Shown here one piece after another: positions 1-4,715 of a stretch of DNA of 5,177 nt (position 1 is its first letter; each line of letters opens with the position of its first letter). The notes beneath the pieces were generated by a model, which was given only the letters and a program-made list of their open reading frames with translations, was not told where the DNA came from and did no database searches. Both the position numbers and the translations under genes were made by a program. The stretch covers positions 1 to 5,177 of the forward strand of contig CAMKTM010000174.1 in assembly GCA_946415695.1 (NCBI GenBank), in the 5' to 3' direction. Source of the stretch: an uncultured Prevotellaceae bacterium (lineage in GTDB: Bacteria > Bacteroidota > Bacteroidia > Bacteroidales > Bacteroidaceae).

Positions 1-928
1 AGCCCTGGAACTGCTCGTCGTATTCGCTGTAAATCTGGCTCTCCATCTTGGCTTTCGCAAGGCGGTCGAGCTGCTCCGACAGTTTCTTCTGCGCCGAACT
101 GCTGTTATCGACGTAGATGTAGGAACCCTGTCCGGCCGTTGCTATCTCGCGGCACATCTCTTCGCTCAACTTCGAAACGACGGTATTGCCCTCTTCGTCG
201 ATGATGTATTGCCCGGTTCCTGGGATGGGAATGGGTGCTCCGCCAGGATTACCAATGCCCAGCACATAGACGCGAACGCCGGCAGCAGCTGCTTGTTTGG
301 CTGCTTCAACAGCTCCGCCTTCGTTGTCCTCGCCGTCGGTGATAATGAAGATGGCGCGGGAGACATCCTCCTGCTGGGTGAAGCTCCGCATTGAAAGTTT
401 GATGGCCTCCGCAACGTCTGTGCCCTGAACGCTAATCATCGAGGGCGAAATGGTTTCGAGGAACATCTTGGCACTCACGTAGTCGCTCGTGATAGGCAAC
501 TGCACGAAAGCTTGTCCGGCAAAGACAATGAGGCCAATCTTGTCGTCCCTCATGCCGTCCACCATGTTGCTGACCATCATCTTGGCCTTTTCCAAACGGT
601 TGGGCTTCACGTCCTCTGCCAACATGGAGTTGCTGACATCGAGCGCAATGATGGCTTCTATGCCCATACGTTCGCGGGTGTCGAGGCGTGTGCCGAACTG
701 CGGACGCGCCAATGCGACGATGAACGAGGCAAGGGCAGCCATGGTCAGCCAGAACTTCACCTCAGGCCTCCAACGCGACACACCAAGGAATAGTTGCCTC
801 GTCAGCTCAGGGTCGCCGAAGCGTTTTACTTGTTGCTTCTTCCTATATATTATATAATAATGTAAGGCGGTCAGCGCTGCGAGCACTAACAGCAAGTACA
901 GGTATTGTGGACTTTCAAAGCGAAACAT
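1..928 (-). CDS. batB: BatB, VWA-domain membrane protein of the Bat operon (C-terminus cut by window edge)
   Basis: The frame is open from the ATG at 928 to the left edge, giving 309 codons that begin MFRFESPQYLYLLLVLAAL. Residues 8-27 form a first TM segment and 59-74 a second, ending in the ALARPQ motif typical of BatA and BatB. A VWA domain follows from about residue 90. Its MIDAS is complete: DVSNS at 97-101, Thr170 in the QGTD loop, and TDGED at 197-201. The visible sequence ends at YDEQFQG, where the family normally runs into a third TM segment, so roughly 25-35 residues are missing. In the family, the VWA domain sits in the periplasm and binds metal and protein partners. Bat genes were named from aerotolerance in Bacteroides fragilis. 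The gene lies 142 bp after batA and is probably in the same transcript. It differs from BatA in having TDGED where BatA has TDGTN. Confidence 0.93.
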   Translation of the reverse strand, partial: MFRFESPQYLYLLLVLAALTALHYYIIYRKKQQVKRFGDPELTRQLFLGVSRWRPEVKFWLTMAALASFIVALARPQFGTRLDTRERMGIEAIIALDVSNSMLAEDVKPNRLEKAKMMVSNMVDGMRDDKIGLIVFAGQAFVQLPITSDYVSAKMFLETISPSMISVQGTDVAEAIKLSMRSFTQQEDVSRAIFIITDGEDNEGGAVEAAKQAAAAGVRVYVLGIGNPGGAPIPIPGTGQYIIDEEGNTVVSKLSEEMCREIATAGQGSYIYVDNSSSAQKKLSEQLDRLAKAKMESQIYSEYDEQFQG

Positions 929-949
929 CGAAATAATTTACGATTTAAC

Positions 950-1068
950 AGCCTCTCCCCAACCCTCTCCAAAGGAGAGGGAGACAAGTGGCTTGGTTAT
1001 TATATGTTCTTTTTCATTATTCTTTTCTCCCGCCGTTCCCCCCTCCTTTGGAGGGGACGGGGGAGGCT
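950..1068. repeat. Inverted pair of GC-rich palindromic repeats filling the batA-batB spacer (MITE-like, 119 bp)
   Basis: Two related copies face outward. The plus-strand copy at 950-983 starts AGCCTCTCCCC and holds a perfect hairpin, CCCTCTCC-AAA-GGAGAGGG, at 963-981. The minus-strand copy at 1068-1036 starts AGCCTCCCCCG and holds CCCCTCC-AAA-GGAGGGG at 1056-1040. An AT-rich core of about 50 bp (984-1035) separates them and has no ORF of note. The right copy starts 2 nt after the batA stop; the left copy ends 21 bp before the batB start. In the transcript, each copy could fold alone or the two could pair across the core. Neither hairpin is followed by a U-run in the direction of the operon, so a terminator is unlikely. 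A mobile origin is inferred from the similar pairs at 3242-3387 and 4244-4713. Confidence 0.75.
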
Positions 1069-1070
1069 TT

Positions 1071-2069
1071 TTATGGTATGCGTTTCAATATTGTGTTCCT
1101 CAGCAATATCTCCAGTAGGAGGCAGAGGACGCTAATGAGCAGGAACATTCCGTAGGCTTCGTAGCGCTTGGAGTACTGACGCACGTTCATCTTGGTCTTC
1201 TCCAGCTTGTCGATTTCCTGATAGACTTCGTGCAGCTTCTGATTGTTTGTGGCGCGATAGAACTCGCCGTCAGTCTTGCGGGCAATGGTGGCGAGCGTCT
1301 TGGTGTCAATCTCCACGGGGATGTTGACGTATTCAATGCGTCCGCCGACGGGATAAGGATAGCGAGCCGTGCCGTTTGTGCCGACGCCAATGGTATAGAT
1401 GCGTATGCCGAAACTTTTTGCGATGTCGGCTGCCGTGTTGGGACTTATCTGTCCGCAGTTGTTGGTGCCGTCGGTGAGCAGGATGATGACCTTGCTCTTC
1501 GCCTTGCTGTCCTTGAGGCGCGACAAGGCATTGGCAAGTCCCATGCCGATGGCTGTGCCGTCGTCGATGAGTCCGCGCTGTGCCATATCGACCTTCATGC
1601 CGTTCAGCAAGTTCAGGAGAACAGCGTGGTCAACAGTCATGGGGCACTGCGTGTAGGCTTCTCCGGCAAAGAGCGTCAGGCCGATGTTGTCGTCAGGACG
1701 GCCACTGATGAACTCCAGGGCGACATTCTTGGCAGCCTCGATGCGGTTGGGCTTCAAGTCTTCTGCCAACATACTGGTGCTGACGTCCATACACAACATG
1801 ATGTCTATGCCTTCGGTATGCTTGCTGCTCCAGCTGTTTGACGTTTGTGGTCGGGCCAAAGCAATGACGGCAAAAGCGTAGCAAGCCAGCCTCAAGAGTA
1901 AAGGCAAATGCAGTAACCGCTGCCGAAGGCTCTTGGGAGCCTGAAACATAGCTGTCGTACTGCTGACGCGAAGCGAAGGCGTCGAAGCCTTGTGCTTGAA
2001 CCAATACCAGACAACGTAAGGTATCGTCAGCAGCAACAAAAGCAGATATAGTGGGTTTTCAAATGTCAT
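1071..2069 (-). CDS. batA: BatA, VWA-domain membrane protein of the Bat operon
   Basis: This is a complete 332-residue protein, the normal BatA length. Its TM segments are at about 6-24, 55-72 and 308-326, with the ALARPQ motif at 70-75. The VWA domain begins near residue 87 and has a full MIDAS: DVSTS at 95-99, Thr172 in the DDGTAIG motif, and TDG at 199-201. The topology implied is a periplasmic VWA domain held between the second and third TM segments. The segment after the MIDAS Asp (SMLAEDLKPNRIE) nearly repeats the same stretch of BatB, as expected for these paired paralogues. The start at 2069 gives the conserved MTFENPLYL opening and has an A-rich leader (AAAGAAAAGAACT) rather than a Shine-Dalgarno sequence, as is common in Bacteroidetes. 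The stop at 1071-1073 is followed after 2 nt by a palindromic repeat. Probable MoxR-dependent partner; its exact biochemical role is not settled in the family. Confidence 0.94.
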   Translation of the reverse strand: MTFENPLYLLLLLLTIPYVVWYWFKHKASTPSLRVSSTTAMFQAPKSLRQRLLHLPLLLRLACYAFAVIALARPQTSNSWSSKHTEGIDIMLCMDVSTSMLAEDLKPNRIEAAKNVALEFISGRPDDNIGLTLFAGEAYTQCPMTVDHAVLLNLLNGMKVDMAQRGLIDDGTAIGMGLANALSRLKDSKAKSKVIILLTDGTNNCGQISPNTAADIAKSFGIRIYTIGVGTNGTARYPYPVGGRIEYVNIPVEIDTKTLATIARKTDGEFYRATNNQKLHEVYQEIDKLEKTKMNVRQYSKRYEAYGMFLLISVLCLLLEILLRNTILKRIP

Positions 2070-2082
2070 AGTTCTTTTCTTT

Positions 2083-2163
2083 GGTTTCAGGTTTCAGGTC
2101 GCTTCGCTTTCAGGTTTCAGGTTTCCTCACCTCATAACCTTATAACCTCACAACCTCATAACC
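2083..2163. repeat. Degenerate 7-bp and 8-bp tandem repeats filling the spacer before batA
   Basis: On the plus strand, the 7-bp unit GGTTTCA occurs at 2083-2089, 2090-2096 and 2113-2119, with a variant GGTTTCC at 2120-2126. An insert containing CGCTTCGCT breaks the series at 2097-2112. An 8-bp series follows: TCATAACC (2132), TTATAACC (2140), TCACAACC (2148) and TCATAACC again (2156). Read on the coding strand, this is GGTTATGA-type units followed by AACCTGA-type units. The array occupies most of the 99-bp spacer between the stop of the 379-residue protein (2169) and the batA start (2069). Slippage or serial duplication is the likely origin. Its copy number could alter the distance between the two genes, but no promoter motif is visible in it. 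It is unrelated in sequence to the GC-rich palindromes of the other junctions. Confidence 0.8.
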
Positions 2164-2168
2164 TTATG

Positions 2169-3308
2169 TTACATCAGCAAATCTACCGACCTCCAGATAA
2201 TCCAAGCCAGCAAAGCAAGGGAGAGGACGCCGAGCACTATCATTGCCGTGCGCATTATCTTGATTTGCGTGAGGCGTTTCTGGTCGGTTTCCTTGATGAC
2301 TTCGGGTTCGGGCTTCGCATTCGGGTCGGGTTCTATCTTGGTTTGGTTGACGTATTCTACGGCAGCGACGAGGTTGGCGTCGTTCTCGTTGATGAGTGTG
2401 CTGTACTTGGCGAACTTGACGAGGTCGGCGGTGCGGAATATCTCGCGCAGCTCGTCGAGCGCCTCTTCGTTGTTCTCCGCTATGAGTCGTTCGATGATTT
2501 CATTCGATGTCATCTCCATGGCGTTGAAGCCATAGCGGTCGCGAATGTAGTTTCTGAGGGTGTCGGTCAGCAGGGTGTAGTACTCCTTGCTGTCCTCTTC
2601 TGCCCACTTCCGCTCGCTCTTGATGCGTTCTATCTCAGACATTGCCACCTGATGCGGCGGCAGTTTCTTCTTCCGTCGGATGAAGCGGACGATGGGTTTG
2701 CCGTGCTTGACGTGATAGAAGAGGACGCCGATGCAGGCGAGCATCAGCAGGAAAAGCAAGCTCCCCAGCACGACCATCCGCCACTCTGCCCACTGGAAAG
2801 GCAGCTCCATGATGCCGTTTGGCGGGAAGTATTGGTCGAGGTGAAGCGTATCGACGTCAACCGTATAGACTTTCAGGGCGAGGCTCTTGGACTCGTAACG
2901 TGTGGTATCGACCATCACCTGCATTGGCGGAAGGTAGTAGAAAGCGGAGTCCCACGCTGTGATGGTGTAGGCTTGGCTGACGGTCAGGCGTTTGCCGTCG
3001 TTCAGCACTGCTGTATCTGGCTTGCCTACCTCAACGACCTCGATGTCGGGAATCAACTCCTGGCCTTTCTTGATGTCGGGCATCACGAGCTTCTGCTTTG
3101 CGTCGAGCGTGACAGAAAGCGTGAGGTCCATTTGCTGGCCGATGAACATCTGCAGCGAGTCAAGCTTGACATCGACCTGAACCTGCGCCTTGGCAGACCC
3201 CCCGACCCCCATCAGGGGGAGTAGGAAGCAAAGAAGCAAAAAGACCCCCCAACGCCCTTTAGGGGGAGAACTTATTGTTTTCAACTTATTTCTTATTTCG
3301 CGTATCAT
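2169..3308 (-). CDS. Bat-operon protein with signal peptide, exported beta-rich domain, two TM segments and cytosolic tail
   Basis: This is a 379-residue protein located where Bacteroidetes bat operons usually have an unnamed protein between DUF58 and BatA. Residues 1-41 look like a signal peptide: basic start, hydrophobic core 22-36 (VFLLLCFLLPLMGV), and a likely cut after AKA at 39-41. An exported, probably beta-sandwich region follows (42-175), then TM 177-198, a basic stop (RFIRRKKK, 208-215), a charged helical cytosolic region with ALDELREIF and ADLVKFAKY (283-302), a Pro/Glu linker (326-338) and a final TM at 352-372. The layout resembles BatD-like/DUF4381-type proteins, but I cannot assign a family firmly. 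No catalytic motif is visible. It may be a scaffold linking the cytosolic MoxR/DUF58 side to BatA and BatB (inference). Oddly, codons 13-21 and 30-38 are palindromic-repeat DNA. The start at 3308 is the ATG that gives a basic n-region. Confidence 0.87.
   Translation of the reverse strand: MIREIRNKLKTISSPPKGRWGVFLLLCFLLPLMGVGGSAKAQVQVDVKLDSLQMFIGQQMDLTLSVTLDAKQKLVMPDIKKGQELIPDIEVVEVGKPDTAVLNDGKRLTVSQAYTITAWDSAFYYLPPMQVMVDTTRYESKSLALKVYTVDVDTLHLDQYFPPNGIMELPFQWAEWRMVVLGSLLFLLMLACIGVLFYHVKHGKPIVRFIRRKKKLPPHQVAMSEIERIKSERKWAEEDSKEYYTLLTDTLRNYIRDRYGFNAMEMTSNEIIERLIAENNEEALDELREIFRTADLVKFAKYSTLINENDANLVAAVEYVNQTKIEPDPNAKPEPEVIKETDQKRLTQIKIMRTAMIVLGVLSLALLAWIIWRSVDLLM
3195..3221 (+). repeat. GC-rich palindromic repeat copy inside the signal-peptide coding region (inner copy)
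   Basis: The 27-bp copy begins AGACCCCCCGACC and ends CAGGGGGAG. It matches the neighbouring copy at 3242-3268 in 23 of 27 positions, as a direct repeat offset by 47 bp. Because 47 is not a multiple of three, the two copies are read in different frames. On the minus strand this one encodes LPLMGVGGS, the end of the hydrophobic core and the approach to the signal-peptide cut site. The C-run and G-run can form a short hairpin in mRNA or single-stranded DNA. Confidence 0.7.
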
Positions 3309-3387
3309 TAATTATATCCTTATTTGTTATTCCGCCCCAAGGGAGAGGAGGGGCTTATTATTTCCCCCTAAAGGGGTTAGGGGGTCT
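3242..3387. repeat. Inverted pair of palindromic repeats across the DUF58 / 379-aa gene junction (MITE-like, 146 bp)
   Basis: The plus-strand end, 3242-3268, is AGACCCCCC-AACGCCCTTT-AGGGGGAG. The minus-strand end, 3387-3361, is AGACCCCCT-AACCCCTTT-AGGGGGAAA. They align with one gap and few mismatches and face outward, as in the pairs at 4244-4713 and 950-1068. The right end carries the last codons and the TAA stop of the DUF58 gene (3377-3379). The left end lies inside the next gene and encodes SPPKGRWGV of its signal peptide. A weaker, partial copy at 3355-3332 (AGCCCCTCC...GGGGCGG on the minus strand) sits just inside the right end. The unit thus bridges two genes and the 68-bp spacer between them, including the start codon at 3308. 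Confidence 0.68.
3332..3355 (-). repeat. Partial GC-rich repeat copy in the spacer after DUF58
   Basis: On the minus strand the segment reads AGCCCCTCCTCTCCC, then TTGGGGCGG. The 5-bp arms GCCCC and GGGGC (3354-3350 and 3338-3334) can pair around an 11-base loop. The opening AGCCCCTC resembles the AGCCTC end of the batA-batB copies, but the G-rich arm is short, so it may be a decayed family member. It lies about 24 bp before the start codon at 3308. Chance similarity of C-rich sequence is possible. Confidence 0.45.
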
Positions 3388-4243
3388 TTCTTTTTGCAAA
3401 TAGCCCTCTTAACACACTTACATAATCTTGGTCTGTACGGATGCTGACGGCATCGACCTGACTGCGGCTGAAGGTGTCCTTGAGGCGCATTGTCTGTTGC
3501 TTCCACCATTTAGCCTGAGCCTCGCGAACGGCTCTGCTGCTTGTGTCGATGACCTGCTCCTCTCCTGTCTCGGCATCATGCACTTTCAGCAGACCGATGT
3601 CCGGCAGCTCTGCCACACGCTTGTCATAGACCTGAATGGCCACGACGTCGTGCTTGTGGGCTGCGATGGAGAGGGGTTGCAGGAACCCATGCTCGTCGAG
3701 GAAGTCGCTCAGCACGAAGGCGATGCAGCGGCGCTTGATGGCCCTCGTCATGTACTCCAGGGCAAAGGCGATGTTCGTCTGCTGGCTCTCGGGCTGGTAG
3801 TCGAGGAGTTCGCGGATGATGTACAGGATGTGCTTGCGGCCTTTCTTGGGCGGGATGAACTTCTCTATCTTGTCCGAGAAGAAGATGACGCCTATCTTGT
3901 CGTTGTTCTGGATGGCAGAAAAGGCAAGTGTGGCGGCAATCTCCGTCACCATGTCGCGCTTGAACTGCTTGACGGAACCGAAGTCGAGGCTGCCGCTGAC
4001 GTCAACCAGCAGCATGACCGTCAGCTCGCGTTCCTCCTCGAAGACCTTGACGTAAGGTTTGCCGAAGCGGGCCGTCACGTTCCACTCGATGTCGCGAATG
4101 TCGTCGCCGTACTGGTACTCGCGCACCTCGGAGAATGTCATGCCGCGTCCCTTGAAGGCAGAATGGTACTCGCCCGCAAAGATGTTGCTGCTCAGGCCAC
4201 GCGTCTTAATTTCAATCTTTCTGACCTTACTCAAGATGTCCAT
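3377..4243 (-). CDS. DUF58 family protein with VWA-like MIDAS, MoxR partner
   Basis: From the ATG at 4243 the protein has 288 residues, the usual length for short, soluble DUF58 proteins, and starts MDILSKVRKIEIKTRG. The family signature GRGMTFSEVREYQYGDDIR spans 32-50 and runs into DIEWNVTAR. A VWA-like domain follows, with DVSGS at 81-85, Thr156 as the probable third-loop residue, and LSDF at 178-181, so the metal site looks intact. No signal peptide or TM segment is seen, which fits a cytosolic protein. Next to moxR, it is the likely cytosolic partner of the ATPase. An in-frame ATG at 4300 would add 19 residues (SLPLREGRGGS among them) read from the inverted repeat at 4244-4277; I prefer 4243 because the family begins there. 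The C-terminus also ends in repeat DNA: codons for KTP and the TAA lie in the copy at 3361-3387. Confidence 0.93.
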   Translation of the reverse strand: MDILSKVRKIEIKTRGLSSNIFAGEYHSAFKGRGMTFSEVREYQYGDDIRDIEWNVTARFGKPYVKVFEEERELTVMLLVDVSGSLDFGSVKQFKRDMVTEIAATLAFSAIQNNDKIGVIFFSDKIEKFIPPKKGRKHILYIIRELLDYQPESQQTNIAFALEYMTRAIKRRCIAFVLSDFLDEHGFLQPLSIAAHKHDVVAIQVYDKRVAELPDIGLLKVHDAETGEEQVIDTSSRAVREAQAKWWKQQTMRLKDTFSRSQVDAVSIRTDQDYVSVLRGLFAKRKTP

Positions 4244-4277
4244 AGACCCACCCCGGCCCTCCCTTAAAGGGAGGGAG
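4244..4277 (+). repeat. Left inverted end of the DUF559 element
   Basis: The end carries AGACCCACCCCG, then G, then the palindrome CCCTCCC-TTAAA-GGGAGGG and AG. It touches the DUF58 start codon at 4243-4241, so the leader of that gene is repeat DNA. In the upstream reading from the ATG at 4300 it is open and encodes SLPLREGRGGS. The hairpin directly before the start codon could reduce or couple initiation of DUF58. Confidence 0.8.
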
Positions 4278-4292
4278 CTATCACGCTGAACA

Positions 4293-4663
4293 TCATTCAT
4301 GCCTCAACGCCTCCTTTATTTTCTTTATAGTCATATCAGTATCGTATAATACTTCTTCATTTGAAAAGCGAATCACTTTATATCCTTTCCCCTCAAGTAT
4401 TCCTGTACGCAGTTCGTCATCTGCCTTTTGCCGAGGTTCAGCGTGGTATGCACCATCAACCTCAACAATCAGTCTCTCATTAGGAGCAAGGAAATCAACA
4501 ATGAAGTCACCAATAATGTGTTGTCTTAGAATTTTCACCCCAGCGCGTCATGCCGTATGTGCTCCCATAACACTTGTTCCGCCACCGTCGCATTCTTTCT
4601 GTTCTCACGGGCAAAAGCCCTAAGCAAAGGATAAATGTCTGGTGATGCAGTTTCGTACTTCAT
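4293..4663 (-). pseudogene. DUF559 / COG2852 Vsr-like endonuclease, split by a single-base frameshift
   Basis: Two overlapping frames together make one DUF559 protein. The first runs from the ATG at 4663 to a TGA at 4537-4535 (42 residues, ending HIRHDALG). The second runs from a GTG at 4538 to the stop at 4295-4293 (81 residues). Joined by one extra base in the GGGG run at 4541-4538, they give 123 residues, the normal family length, with the expected junction ALGVKILRQHIIGDFIVDF. Candidate catalytic residues of the PD-(D/E)xK-like fold are present: Glu29, Asp57, Glu68 and Asp70 of VEVDG, and His74. The family is related to very-short-patch repair endonucleases, but its cellular role is largely unknown. 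Codons are AT-rich (TTA, ATA, AAA), unlike moxR and DUF58, suggesting transfer. The stop overlaps the alternative DUF58 start at 4300 by 8 nt. A decayed gene, a sequencing error in the G-run, or -1 slippage from GGG to GGG are all possible. Confidence 0.8.
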
Positions 4664-4679
4664 CTTTATCGGCGACTTT

Positions 4680-4713
4680 CCCCCTCCCTTTAAGGGAGGG
4701 ACGGGGTGGGTCT
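4680..4713 (-). repeat. Right inverted end of the DUF559 element
   Basis: On the minus strand the end carries AGACCCACCCCG, then T, then CCCTCCC-TTAAA-GGGAGGG and GG. It begins 2 nt after the moxR TAA. It could act as an mRNA-stabilising 3' hairpin for moxR, or pair with the other end 400 nt away. No U-run follows on the operon strand, so it does not look like an intrinsic terminator there. Confidence 0.8.
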
Positions 4714-4715
4714 TT

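Larger units (their letters stand above)
4244..4713. mobile_element. 470-bp putative mobile element with 34-bp inverted ends carrying a DUF559 nuclease gene
   Basis: The left end (4244-4277, plus strand) and right end (4713-4680, minus strand) match at 32 of 34 positions. Each begins AGACCCACCCCG, followed by a palindromic core CCCTCCC-TTAAA-GGGAGGG (4257-4275 and 4700-4682). The two differences are at the base after the outer 12-mer and the base after the core. The unit occupies the moxR-DUF58 junction exactly: it starts 2 nt after the moxR stop and ends at the base before the DUF58 ATG. The interior is visibly richer in A and T than the flanking genes and contains one reading frame, the DUF559 gene. 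I see no clear target-site duplication (flanks CCAT and TTTT), and no DDE or HUH transposase, so it is not a standard insertion sequence. Mobility is inferred from the ends and the related pairs elsewhere in the operon. Confidence 0.66.

Noticed and set aside
489..857. Plus-strand open frames opposite batB
   Set aside because: The minus strand carries a continuous BatB frame through this region with TM segments and MIDAS, so these are shadows.
841..866. Short AT-rich tract (tatatattatataataatg) as a promoter or origin signal
   Set aside because: It lies inside the batB coding region and encodes HYYIIYRKK at the edge of the first TM segment. Codon choice for aromatic and Ile residues explains it.
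1230..1841. Plus-strand open frame (203 codons)
   Set aside because: It is antisense to batA, whose minus-strand frame is complete and clearly conserved.
2166..3224. Long plus-strand open frame (352 codons)
   Set aside because: It is antisense to the 379-residue signal-peptide/TM protein. Its translation is rich in His, Asp and Val runs with no domain logic, typical of a shadow of a GC-rich gene.
3195..3387. CRISPR-like array from regularly repeated GC-rich units
   Set aside because: There are few copies, in mixed orientations and uneven spacing, with some inside coding sequence. No spacers of constant length exist.
3428..4267. Long plus-strand open frame (279 codons)
   Set aside because: It lies opposite the DUF58 gene, which has a complete family signature and MIDAS. 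The antisense translation resembles no protein.
4677..4715. Rho-independent terminator after moxR
   Set aside because: The T-run following the palindrome is on the plus strand, away from the operon. On the transcribed strand the stem is followed by GGGGGAAAG, and the operon continues. The same holds for 1036-1070.
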